Shown: one piece after another, positions 41,799-49,691 of the stretch
Layout: each line of letters starts with the position of its first letter
How positions within the stretch are numbered: the first letter of the stretch is position 1
NCBI GenBank assembly: GCA_001596155.1
Contig: CP014771.1
Coordinates: forward strand, 3,596,001 to 3,660,000
Direction: 5' to 3'
DNA: 64,000 bases
Origin: Hymenobacter psoromatis
GTDB lineage: Bacteria; Bacteroidota; Bacteroidia; Cytophagales; Hymenobacteraceae
Notes under the pieces: generated by a model
The model's input: the letters and a program-made list of their open reading frames with translations, nothing else
What the model was told of the DNA's origin: nothing
Databases searched by the model: none
Made by a program: the position numbers and the translations under genes

Positions 41799-42947
41799 AT
41801 GCACGCTTACTTCGACAACGCCGCTACTACCCCCCTCGACCCCGCCGTGCTCGATGCCATGCTGCCTTATTTGGCGCAGCATTATGGCAACCCGAGCTCG
41901 CTGCACGGGCCGGGCCGGCAGGTGCGGGCGGCCATCGAGCAGGCGCGCAAGTCGGTGGCGCAGCTTATCAATGCCGCGCCGAGCGAAATCACCTTCACCT
42001 CGGGCGGCACGGAAGCTGATAATTACGCCATTTTTGGCAGCGTGCGTACGCTGGGACTGAAGCACGCCATCACGTCGCCGCTGGAGCACCATGCCGTGCT
42101 GCACCCGCTGCAAGCCCTGGCCAAAAGCGGCGAAACCGAGTTGAGCTACCTGCGCCATGATGCCCAGGGACGCCTCGACCTGGCGCATCTGGAAGAGCTG
42201 CTGGCCACGCACCCGCGCACGTTCGTGAGCCTGATGCACGCCAACAACGAGCTAGGCAACCTCAACGATATCAAGGCTATCGGTGAAATTTGCGCCCGGC
42301 ACGACGCCATTTTCCACACCGATACGGTGCAGACGATGGGCCACTACCCCCACGACGTGCAGCAGCTTTCAAACCACTTTCTGGTGGGCTCGGCGCACAA
42401 GTTTCACGGGCCGAAAGGGGTAGGGTTTCTGTATCGGCGAGGTGGCGTGGAGGTGGCACCGCTTATCCACGGCGGCTCGCAGGAGCGCAACGTGCGCTCG
42501 GGCACCGAGAACGTGTACGGCATCGTGGGCCTGGCCAAAGCGCTGGAAATTGCCTGCCACGACATGGCCGGGCACCAGCGGCACGTGCAGGCGCTCAAGG
42601 ACCGCTTTATCGGCCAGCTGCGGGCCGGCATTGCCGATGTGCGGTTTAACGGCCTTTCGACCGAAGCCGACCAGAGCCTCTACACGGTGCTCAGCGTGAG
42701 CCTACCCCCCTCCAGCATCAGCGAGATGCTGCTCTTTAGCCTGGATATCAATAAAGTAGCGGCTTCGGGCGGCTCGGCCTGCACCAGCGGCGCGCAGCTG
42801 GGCTCGCACGTGCTCGAAGCCCTAGGTGCCGACCCGGCCCGGCCCACCGTGCGCTTCTCGATGAGCAAGCTCAACACGGAGGAGGAGGTGGACTACGCTG
42901 CCGCACAGCTGGTTAAGCTCTACCAATCGGTGGCGACACCGGCTTAG
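41799..42947 (+). CDS. Cysteine desulfurase (IscS/NifS family)
   Basis: A PLP enzyme that takes sulfur from cysteine, making alanine. The 382-residue sequence has YFDNAATTPLDP at the start, TSGGTEADNYAIFGSV near residue 69, the lysine in GSAHKFHGPKGVGFL (Schiff base) near 200 and the active-site cysteine in GGSACTSGAQ near 327. Sulfur could go to iron-sulfur cluster, thiolated tRNA or Moco synthesis; no scaffold gene is beside it. The TACCCTATG at its start follows repeat F. Confidence 0.92.
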   Translation: MHAYFDNAATTPLDPAVLDAMLPYLAQHYGNPSSLHGPGRQVRAAIEQARKSVAQLINAAPSEITFTSGGTEADNYAIFGSVRTLGLKHAITSPLEHHAVLHPLQALAKSGETELSYLRHDAQGRLDLAHLEELLATHPRTFVSLMHANNELGNLNDIKAIGEICARHDAIFHTDTVQTMGHYPHDVQQLSNHFLVGSAHKFHGPKGVGFLYRRGGVEVAPLIHGGSQERNVRSGTENVYGIVGLAKALEIACHDMAGHQRHVQALKDRFIGQLRAGIADVRFNGLSTEADQSLYTVLSVSLPPSSISEMLLFSLDINKVAASGGSACTSGAQLGSHVLEALGADPARPTVRFSMSKLNTEEEVDYAAAQLVKLYQSVATPA

Positions 42948-43044
42948 GGAAGGTGCTCCGGCGCGGCGGATGAGGTAAAAGTGAATTGCCTGGGCTATAC
43001 TTGCAAGTTGCCGGATAGGCTTGTTGTAATCCGGCAGCTCTGCT

Positions 43045-44088
43045 ATGCCTGTTTCGCCGCCCCCACCTCGCCCACCCGGAAGCCGCTGGCCCGCCTGGCG
43101 CTGGCTGCGGCGCTATTTCGGCTTTTCGCGGGCCGAAACCAGCGGGTTCGTGCTGCTGCTGCTGAGCGCGCTGGCTATCGCCGCCCTACCCCCCCTGTTG
43201 CGCCCCGCCGACCCCGTTTACCTGCCCGCCGCCGACCAGCACCAGCTCGACGCCTGGGGCCAGGACCTCAGCACCCGCCTCGACTCGGGCCGCGCCGCCA
43301 GTGCGCGCGCCTTTGCCGAGCGCTACCCGGCGCGGTCGCGCGCCAGCGGCAGCCGCTACCCCGCGGTGCCGCAGGTGCGCCTGGTGCCGTTTGACCCCAA
43401 CGCCCTCACGGCCGAGGACTGGGAGGCGCGCGGCGTGCCGCACTTCGTGGCTGGCCGTATCGTTAATTATGGGCAGAAGGCCGGCGGCTTTCGGGCTAAA
43501 AGCCAGGTGCAGCGCATTTATGGCCTGCCCGACTCGGTGTTTCAGCGGCTCGCGCCGTTTATGCAGCTGCCCGAGGTGCCGCCGGGGCGCGGCGGCGCGG
43601 GCTACGCGGCAGCGGGCCGCTTCGGCGCGGGCGAGGGGGGTAGGGCCTTTGAGAAAGCCGCCCGCAAGCCGGCGCACTTGCAACCCTTCGACCTCAACCT
43701 GGCCGACACTACCCAATTGATGCAGATAAAGGGCATTGGCCGGGGCCGCGCCAAGGGGCTGGTGAAGTACCGCGCCGAGCTGGGTGGCTACGTGAGTGAG
43801 GGTCAGCTCACCGATTTTTTCATGTTGCGCGACGCGCCCGACCTCGTGGACAGCTTGCGCAAATACACGTTCGTGGCGGGTAGTTTCGCGCCCCGGCCGG
43901 TGCTCGTCAACTCGGCCACGTTTGATGAGCTGTGGCCGCATCCGCTGGTGCGCAAGCCGCTGGCCCGGCTCATCGTGGCTTTTCGTAAGCAGCACGGACC
44001 CTTCAAAATGCCCGACGACCTGCGGCAAATCAAGATTCTGAAGGAGGAAGATTTCGTCAAATTGCGGCCCTACGTGCGCTGTGAGTAG
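43045..44088 (+). CDS. Helix-hairpin-helix DNA-binding membrane protein (ComEA-like)
   Basis: A 347-residue protein with one membrane helix near residues 34-55 and several helix-hairpin-helix repeats: GVPHFVAGRIVNYGQKAGGF, IKGIGRGRAKGLVKYRAELGGY, and HPLVRKPLARLIVAFRKQHG. ComEA-type repeats bind double-stranded DNA in competence or repair. The number of repeats and size match a Bacteroidota family placed beside many loci. No other competence genes are visible here. Confidence 0.85.
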   Translation: MPVSPPPPRPPGSRWPAWRWLRRYFGFSRAETSGFVLLLLSALAIAALPPLLRPADPVYLPAADQHQLDAWGQDLSTRLDSGRAASARAFAERYPARSRASGSRYPAVPQVRLVPFDPNALTAEDWEARGVPHFVAGRIVNYGQKAGGFRAKSQVQRIYGLPDSVFQRLAPFMQLPEVPPGRGGAGYAAAGRFGAGEGGRAFEKAARKPAHLQPFDLNLADTTQLMQIKGIGRGRAKGLVKYRAELGGYVSEGQLTDFFMLRDAPDLVDSLRKYTFVAGSFAPRPVLVNSATFDELWPHPLVRKPLARLIVAFRKQHGPFKMPDDLRQIKILKEEDFVKLRPYVRCE

Positions 44089-44163
44089 GCGGTGGTCGAA
44101 TAAAGAGGCGATTGTTATTTAAAATCGTTCTAAATTGCGAGCCTATTCAATCGGCTTGCTTTT

Positions 44164-45402
44164 ATGAACGTGATTTTTCGCCGCCTTCACCTGTACCTGG
44201 CCCTGGCGGCGGGCCTGGTTTTCTTCGTGCAATGCCTGACGGGCACGGTGCTGGTTTTTGAGGAAGAAATTACCCACGCGCTCTACCCGGCGCACTACGG
44301 CGTGGTGCTGCCGGCTGGCCAGCCCCGACTGGCGCTGGCGCAGCTGGCCAGCCAGTTTCAGCAAGCCAACCCCGAAGCGAAAGTGCTGGGCTTCAAAGTG
44401 TACGCCGACCCGGCTCGCACCGTGGAGCTGAGCTTTCGCGAGGACAAGGCCCGCCCCGCTGGCCCACTTCGCAGCGAAAGGGGGGGTAGGGAGCCGCCGC
44501 CGCGCGGGCAGGAAGGCGGCGAAGGCCGGGGCGAAGGTGGCCGAGGCCCGCAAAAAGGCCGGCCCGAGCGCGGCAGCACCGCCTTCGTCAATCCCTACAC
44601 CGCCCAGGTAGTTGGTCTGCAAAAGGAGAAGCAGCTGCGCGTATTCAAATTTGCTGAGGACCTGCACCGCCGCTTGCTGGCCGGCGAAGTTGGCAAGGCG
44701 CTGACGGGGATTTCGGCACTGTTTATCCTCGTCATTACGGCGACGGGCATCGTGCTGTGGTGGCCCAAAACGCGCGCGATGCTCACGGGTCGCCTGCGCA
44801 TTAAGTGGGGCAGCAGCGGCAAGCGCATCACCCACGACCTGCACATCGTGCTCGGCTTTTACTGCTCGCTGTTCCTGTTTGGGTTGGCATTTACGGGCGT
44901 CATTATGTCGTACCGCTGGGCCACCAACGGCCTGTTTTGGCTCACCAATTCGCGGCCGACGGTGGGCCTCCCTACCCTCCGCTCGGCGGCCGAAGGCGGC
45001 CCGGCCATCGCTTATGATGCAGCCCTGCGCGCCGGGCAGGCCACGCACCCCACGGCCGACTTCTGGCGCATTGGCGCGCCCAAAGACCCAACGGCGGCCA
45101 TCCCCGTGAGCGCGCCCAGCACGCTGCCGCTGCGCAGCCTGGGCCTCGACACGCTGTTCGTGGACCGCGCCACCGGCGCGGTGCTGGGCCAGCACCCATA
45201 CAGCCGGCAAACGGCGGGCGCGCAGCTGCGCCGCCTCACCAAGCCGCTGCACACCGGCGAAATCGGCGGCATCTGGACCAAAATTCTGGCCCTGGTGGTG
45301 ACGCTGTGCAGCCTCACGTTCCCGGTCACGGGCGTGCTGATGTGGCTGCGTCGCACCCGCAAGGCGCGGCGCAAGCAAGGCCGGGTGGCGGTGGTGGGGT
45401 AG
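44164..45402 (+). CDS. PepSY-associated membrane protein
   Basis: A 412-residue protein with an N-terminal membrane helix (LYLALAAGLVFFVQCLTGTVLVFEEEI), two central helices around residues 180-250 and a C-terminal helix (ALVVTLCSLTFPVTGVLMWL) followed by basic residues, the PepSY_TM pattern. Such proteins often reduce or move ferric siderophores across the inner membrane. A 36-residue Gly/Arg/Glu-rich insert (about 101-136) breaks the first periplasmic part and includes a GGGGGGTAGGG motif. Its stop TAG is the first TAG of repeat E. Confidence 0.85.
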   Translation: MNVIFRRLHLYLALAAGLVFFVQCLTGTVLVFEEEITHALYPAHYGVVLPAGQPRLALAQLASQFQQANPEAKVLGFKVYADPARTVELSFREDKARPAGPLRSERGGREPPPRGQEGGEGRGEGGRGPQKGRPERGSTAFVNPYTAQVVGLQKEKQLRVFKFAEDLHRRLLAGEVGKALTGISALFILVITATGIVLWWPKTRAMLTGRLRIKWGSSGKRITHDLHIVLGFYCSLFLFGLAFTGVIMSYRWATNGLFWLTNSRPTVGLPTLRSAAEGGPAIAYDAALRAGQATHPTADFWRIGAPKDPTAAIPVSAPSTLPLRSLGLDTLFVDRATGAVLGQHPYSRQTAGAQLRRLTKPLHTGEIGGIWTKILALVVTLCSLTFPVTGVLMWLRRTRKARRKQGRVAVVG

Positions 45403-45508
45403 GGTGCGGGGCTTGCCCCCGCCCAGCGTTCGCATGATGCCCGCCTGGCGTTGCACGAAACCAGCGCGATTCGTGCAACGACGGGCGGGAGCAAGCCCCG
45501 CACCCTAC
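45399..45508. repeat. Palindromic intergenic repeat, family E
   Basis: GTAGGGTGCGGGGCTTGCCC (45399-) and an inverted copy ending GCACCCTAC (45508), with an inner hairpin CGTTGCACGAA/TTCGTGCAACG (45448-45480). The stop codons of both convergent genes fall in the arm ends (TAG at 45400-45402 and, on the minus strand, 45507-45505). Confidence 0.9.
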
Positions 45509-46809
45509 TTTTCCGCGCCTTCTTGCAGGTTGCGCAGCTGGTCGGCGCGCCAGGCCGTGAAGCCCACTACTACCAGCGTCATTATTCCGCCGAAGACTAC
45601 GCTGGGCACGGTGCCCATGAGCTTAGCCGTGGCACCACTCTCGAAGCTGCCGATTTCATTGCTGGAGCCGATGAAAATGTTATTCACCGCCGACACCCTA
45701 CCCTTCATATACTCGGGCGTGTGGGTATGCACCAGTGTCGAGCGCACGATAACGGATACCGAATCGAACACGCCGGTGAGGAAGAGCAGGAATAAGGAGA
45801 GATACAGATTGGTCGAGAGCGCGAAGGCGATGGTGGCCGCGCCGAAGCCCGCCACGGCCCACAGCAGCTTGCGGCCCGCGCCCTTTTTGAGGGGCGAAAA
45901 CGTGAGCCAAACCGCCATAATGACCGAGCCCACCGCCGGCGCGGCGCGCAGGTAGCCGAAGGCATCGGGGCCGCCGTGCAGAATGTTGCTGGCAAAAAAG
46001 GGTAGCAGCGCCACCGCGCCCCCAAAGAGCACCGCGAACATATCCAAAGACAGTGCGGCCAGCACCAGCTGGTTGCTGAAAATAAATTTCACGCCGCTTA
46101 AAATGCTCTCGCTCAGCTTTAAGCGCTGGCCTTCGATGGGCGGCAGCTCACGGCCCGCGATGCTGATGAAAAAGAGCAGCGCCAACCCTTCCATGACGGT
46201 ATCGACGCCGTAGGCAAACTCGATGCTGCGGTGCAGCAGCAAGCCGCCGATGGCCGGCCCGACTACCGCCGACGCCTGCCAGGTGGTGGAGCTCCAGGTG
46301 ACGGCGTTGGGCAGCAGGCCGCGCTCGGGCAGCAGCTGCGGCATGAAGGAGAACAGCGCCGGCCCCATGAAGCCCCGCGCGATGCCGCTCACGAAAATAA
46401 CTAGGTACAGCGGCCACACGATGGTGGCGTTCACGGCGTCGAGGTGCACGCGGCCCTGCGCCAGCAGCGCCTGCTGCAAAGGGTGCGCCAGCCACCACAG
46501 CGTGATGGCGCACAGCACCAGCACCACCACGGCCGGCACCACGATGCGCTTGCGGCGCACCGAGTCGGCCACGTGCCCGGCGTAGAGCGAGACGGTGATG
46601 CTCGGAATGGCCTCGGCCAGCCCGATGAGGCCCAGCGCCAGCGGGTCGTTGGTGAGCTTGAAAATCTGCCAGCTCACTACTACCCCCTGAATTTGCGTGG
46701 CTACCGAGAAGAGGGCGCGGGCCGTGACGTAGCGCCGAAAATCGGGCACGCGCAGGGCCGCGTAGGGGTCGTGTTTGGTGGCGGGAGGCACACTAGGAGG
46801 CATAAACAA
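45505..46809 (-). CDS. MFS exporter (EntS-like)
   Basis: A 434-residue transporter with about 12 helices. It has the MFS loop 2-3 pattern GHVADSVRRKRIVVPAVV, AEAIPSITVSLYAG and a long central loop. The sequence style is that of the EntS/UMF siderophore exporter group. It is convergent with the PepSY protein, and the pair could serve siderophore export and reduction, but no siderophore synthesis genes are nearby. A TAnnTTTG element in minus sense is at 46853-46846. Confidence 0.87.
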   Translation of the reverse strand: MFMPPSVPPATKHDPYAALRVPDFRRYVTARALFSVATQIQGVVVSWQIFKLTNDPLALGLIGLAEAIPSITVSLYAGHVADSVRRKRIVVPAVVVLVLCAITLWWLAHPLQQALLAQGRVHLDAVNATIVWPLYLVIFVSGIARGFMGPALFSFMPQLLPERGLLPNAVTWSSTTWQASAVVGPAIGGLLLHRSIEFAYGVDTVMEGLALLFFISIAGRELPPIEGQRLKLSESILSGVKFIFSNQLVLAALSLDMFAVLFGGAVALLPFFASNILHGGPDAFGYLRAAPAVGSVIMAVWLTFSPLKKGAGRKLLWAVAGFGAATIAFALSTNLYLSLFLLFLTGVFDSVSVIVRSTLVHTHTPEYMKGRVSAVNNIFIGSSNEIGSFESGATAKLMGTVPSVVFGGIMTLVVVGFTAWRADQLRNLQEGAEK

Positions 46810-46845
46810 CTAAATGACGCGAAAAACAATAACCGCCAAGGTGGG

Positions 46846-46853
46846 CAAAGGTA
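46846..46853 (-). promoter_or_regulatory. TAnnTTTG promoter element of the MFS exporter gene
   Basis: Minus-strand TACCTTTG, 37 bp before the ATG at 46809. No clear TTG at -33. Confidence 0.4.
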
Positions 46854-46920
46854 GGCTTGGGGGGAGAGGAAAAGTAGCCTATCTTGCACGCAGGCCCGTT
46901 TTGTCGAGCTTATTGCGCCC

Positions 46921-47346
46921 ATGACTTCCGTCGGCCTCGACCTGCTCTATCGCCCCGACCTGCCCGCCGTTATCGCGCGCTGGCAGCGGGCCGTCACGCC
47001 CGCCGAGCTGCGCGCCGGCTACGAAGCGGTGCTGGCCGCCGCCGATGCCGCCGCCTGTGGCCGCTGGCTGCTCGACCTGCGCCGCCGCGAAGACCTCACC
47101 GAGCCCACCGTCAACGCCTGGTTTGGCAGCGTGTTCGCGCCCCTGCTCCGCGGCCGCTACCCCGAGGCCGTGCGGCTGGCCTTTCTCATCTCACCGCTGC
47201 GGGCCCAGCAAACCGTAACGGCCATCGTATCGGCCACTACAACCGATTGCGAAATCGCCACTTTCACCGAGGAAGCCACCGCCTACGCCTGGCTGAACAG
47301 AAGCAGTGTAGGCTTTAGCCTGCTGGGGGGTAGGGATGTGCGGTAA
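46921..47346 (+). CDS. Small STAS/SpoIIAA-like protein
   Basis: A 141-residue soluble protein without signal or membrane segment. The layout (DLLYRPDLPAVIARWQRAVT, then CGRWLLDLRRRE, then RLAFLISPLR, and ATTTDCEIATFTEEATAYAWL) resembles STAS/SpoIIAA-like domains found in Cytophagales. Those proteins often act as phosphorylated switches or structural partners. The match is weak and only the fold guess is supported. Its stop lies five bases before repeat F. Confidence 0.6.
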   Translation: MTSVGLDLLYRPDLPAVIARWQRAVTPAELRAGYEAVLAAADAAACGRWLLDLRRREDLTEPTVNAWFGSVFAPLLRGRYPEAVRLAFLISPLRAQQTVTAIVSATTTDCEIATFTEEATAYAWLNRSSVGFSLLGGRDVR

Positions 47347-47458
47347 GATTTAGCTTGCCGTTTCCAGTCCTGAATGGCTTGCTTCGCATTGCTAATTCTT
47401 CCACGGCAAGCTAAAGCTTACCGCACATTCTCCCCACGGCAGGCTGAAGCTTACTCTA
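47342..47458. repeat. Inverted repeat set, family F
   Basis: GCGGTAAGATTTAGCTTGCC at the left and the inverted copies GGCAAGCTAAAGCTTACCGC (47404-) and GGCAGGCTGAAGCTTAC (to 47454) at the right. The stop codon of the flavoprotein gene (47451-47453) lies in the last copy. Confidence 0.75.
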
Positions 47459-48377
47459 TGTTGCTGCTCACCTGCGCTTTGGTGAGCGCCTCATTCAGGC
47501 AAATGGCGGCTTGGTTGCCTTTGGCGGCGGCAATCAGCGCCTGCTGCTGGCCGGGCGTGGTGTCGCCGGCCGCGTAGAGGCCCCGCACGCTGGTTTGCGA
47601 ATTCTTATCGACCCACACCGCGCCCTTGCTGTTGAGCCGGGCACCCAGGCTGGCGGCCAGCGAACTGCGCTGCTCCTGCGGCGCGTGCAGAAATAGGGCC
47701 TTGCGCTCCAAATAAGTGCCATCCGTGAATTCGACGCAGCGCAGCAGGCCGTCGGGGCCGCCCACCAAGCGCGCCACTGGCTCCTGGCGTAGGCCAATGT
47801 GGTGCTGGCGCAGCCGCTGGCGGCCGTAGGCGGTGAGGTGGCCGGGGCCGTCGGTCACCACCACAATGTCGCGGCTCCAGTTGGTGAGCAGCAGCGCCAG
47901 GCCCACGGCGGCCTTGCCCCGGCCAAACACGGCCAGCGGCTGGTCGCGCACCTCGTAGGCGTGGCAGTAGGGGCAGTGCAACACGCCCGTGCCCCACAGC
48001 TCGCGAAAGCCGGGCAGGGGCGGCAGCACGTCCTCGACGCCCGTGGCGAGCAGCACGCGGCTGGCCGTGCCCGACCAGGCGTGCCCCTGGCCGGTGGTGC
48101 CCGTGGCCCGAAAGCCGTTCGCCAGTTTTTTTAATTCGCTGATTTTTAGCTCTTGAATGGCGACAGTGGGGTAGGGAGCGAGCTGCGCCCGGCCCAGCTC
48201 CAGCAGCTTGGCGGGGCGCACGCCGTCGCGGGTCAAAAAGCCGTGCACCGCACCCGAGGGCGCGTTGCGCGGCGCGCCGCCATCGGCCAGCAGCACGCGG
48301 CGGCGGCAGCGCCCCAGAGTCAGGGCCGCGCTCAGGCCAGCGCTGCCCGCCCCAATTATGAGGACGTCGTAGTCCAT
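47451..48377 (-). CDS. Thioredoxin-reductase-like FAD/NAD(P) oxidoreductase
   Basis: A 308-residue flavoprotein: FAD site DVLIIGAGSAGLSAALTLGR at the N-terminus, redox motif CPYC in VLHCPYCHAYEVRD near residue 133, an NAD(P) site (FGRGKAAVGLALLL) near 151 and the C-terminal FAD contact GLYAAGDTTPGQ near 265. The CPYCHAYE form is not the CATC of canonical TrxB; it resembles the disulfide oxidoreductase relatives that act on small dithiols such as holomycin or gliotoxin. The native substrate is unknown. Confidence 0.88.
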   Translation of the reverse strand: MDYDVLIIGAGSAGLSAALTLGRCRRRVLLADGGAPRNAPSGAVHGFLTRDGVRPAKLLELGRAQLAPYPTVAIQELKISELKKLANGFRATGTTGQGHAWSGTASRVLLATGVEDVLPPLPGFRELWGTGVLHCPYCHAYEVRDQPLAVFGRGKAAVGLALLLTNWSRDIVVVTDGPGHLTAYGRQRLRQHHIGLRQEPVARLVGGPDGLLRCVEFTDGTYLERKALFLHAPQEQRSSLAASLGARLNSKGAVWVDKNSQTSVRGLYAAGDTTPGQQQALIAAAKGNQAAICLNEALTKAQVSSNIE

Positions 48378-48507
48378 AGTTCACTGAATCAAAGGCAGAC
48401 AATCGTTGGCGCGTCGGCTGCCTTGCTAAAGCAACTGACGCCGCAAAAGTTAAGGTCGGGCTTAACTCGCCCGCAGGGGGGTAGGGACCCGTTTTTAGCG
48501 CGGGCCT

Positions 48508-48515
48508 TACTTTTG
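48508..48515 (+). promoter_or_regulatory. TAnnTTTG promoter element of the ModE-like gene
   Basis: TACTTTTG, 44 bp before the ATG at 48560. Confidence 0.5.
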
Positions 48516-48559
48516 AGAAGAAGCGCCTTGGTACATAGCGCTGGTTTTCCCCGTTTGCC

Positions 48560-48919
48560 ATGCACGAGCTTTTCACTGAAAATCAAGCCTTCCGCGCCAA
48601 TGGCCGCCTCTGGATAGAAGGCCCCGCCGACCGCTTTCTGGGCATTGGCCGGCTGGAGCTTTTGGAGCACATCCAGGCCACTGGCTCCATCTCGAAGGCG
48701 GCTAAGGAAATGGGGATGTCGTATAAAAAGGCCTGGGATTTAGTGAGTTCCATGAATGCTCAGGCGCGGCGGCCGCTGGTGGGGGCGCACGCGGGCGGCG
48801 CGCACGGCGGCGGCGCCACGCTCACCGAAGCCGGCGCGGCGGCCGTGGCCGGGTTTCGGGCCATGCAGGCGCGCTTCGCGCAGTTCCTGGCCGATGAGAC
48901 GGCCCGGTTGTATCAGTGA
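48560..48919 (+). CDS. ModE-like winged-helix regulator, DNA-binding domain only
   Basis: A 119-residue protein with the ModE/LysR-type helix-turn-helix: RLELLEHIQATGSISKAAKE, then MSYKKAWDLVSSMNAQ, and a wing with Gly/His (HAGGAHGGGATLTEAG). E. coli ModE continues with two molybdate-binding TOBE domains. These are absent here, so the protein has only the DNA-binding part and must sense molybdate through another partner or not at all. A ModE-type operator lies 50 bp downstream of the gene, before a Mo-cofactor-fold protein and a receptor. Confidence 0.85.
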   Translation: MHELFTENQAFRANGRLWIEGPADRFLGIGRLELLEHIQATGSISKAAKEMGMSYKKAWDLVSSMNAQARRPLVGAHAGGAHGGGATLTEAGAAAVAGFRAMQARFAQFLADETARLYQ

Positions 48920-48968
48920 AAGATAAATGGGGGGTAGGAAAATTGGCTGAACATTTGGAAGCGGCTAG

Positions 48969-48992
48969 CGTTATATTCTTCCAAACATAACG
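48969..48992. promoter_or_regulatory. ModE-type operator
   Basis: CGTTATATT, seven bases, then ACATAACG, flanked by AGC/GCT-like bases (AGCGTTAT at 48967 and ATAACGCT at 48987 are exact inverted copies). From memory the E. coli modA operator has the same two half-sites with the same 7-base spacing. The site ends 18 bp before the ATG at 49011, so binding would block transcription or initiation of that gene. Confidence 0.75.
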
Positions 48993-49010
48993 CTCGTCTT
49001 TATTCCCCAA

Positions 49011-49535
49011 ATGCTACTTTTCACTGCCGGCCGCCGGCCTTTGCTTGCCGCGCTCGGGCTACTTGCCGGCGTAAGCCTCAACTCATCAGCAGCTTATGGG
49101 CAGGCAGCGGCGCCCGCCACTCTGCGCCTGGAGGGGCTGGTGGCCACGCCCCGCACCCTCACCGCCGCTGACCTGGCTGCCCTACCCTCCCGCGAGCAGA
49201 CCACCACCGACAAAGACGGCAAAAAGCACGTGTACCGCGGCGTGGCCCTGGCCGATGTGCTGCACCTGGCCGGCGCGCCGGCCGGCAAGGCCATCCACGG
49301 CCCGGTGCTGGCCGAGGCCGTGCTCGCCGCCGCCGCCGACGGCTACCAGGCCGTGTTCGCGCTGCCCGAAATCGACGCCGATTTCTCGCCCCAGACCATT
49401 CTGCTGGCCAGCAGCCGCGACGGCCAGCCCCTACCCCCCCACGACGGGCCTTACCAGCTCATTGTGCCCCTGGAAAAAAAGCCCGCCCGCTGGGTGCGCC
49501 AGCTCACCAGCCTGAAGGTGGTGAAGGTGCAGTAA
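49011..49535 (+). CDS. Exported sulfite-oxidase-fold (Mo-cofactor domain) protein
   Basis: A 174-residue protein with a signal peptide (to about A-Y-G-Q, residue 31) and one domain of the molybdopterin-binding oxidoreductase fold: LEGLVATPRTLTAADLAALP, then YRGVALADVLHLAG, DGYQAVFALPEID, and GPYQLIVPLEKKPARWVRQL. Full enzymes of the family use a cysteine to bind molybdenum. This protein contains no cysteine at all, so it cannot bind Mo in that way. A role in binding a pterin, molybdate or a partner is an inference from the fold and from the ModE site just upstream. Confidence 0.82.
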   Translation: MLLFTAGRRPLLAALGLLAGVSLNSSAAYGQAAAPATLRLEGLVATPRTLTAADLAALPSREQTTTDKDGKKHVYRGVALADVLHLAGAPAGKAIHGPVLAEAVLAAAADGYQAVFALPEIDADFSPQTILLASSRDGQPLPPHDGPYQLIVPLEKKPARWVRQLTSLKVVKVQ

Positions 49536-49556
49536 GCAAGGCATCTTAAACTGGGA

Positions 49557-49668
49557 AGAACGTCATGCTGAGCCTGTCGAAGCATCTCGCTCGCATCGCT
49601 GAACGATTGGAATTACTGCTGCGAGCGAGATGCTTCGACAAGCGGACGCTAGATGAGCATGACGTTCT
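49557..49668. repeat. Palindromic intergenic repeat, family C (CATGCTGAGC type)
   Basis: AGAACGTCATGCTGAGCCTG at the left and an inverted copy ending CATGACGTTCT at the right, with a shared core CGAAGCATCTCGCTCGCA. A related copy lies at 60008-60110. It lies between the Mo-fold gene and the receptor gene. Confidence 0.9.
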
Positions 49669-49691
49669 GGTTAGGCCATATAAATTTTTTT

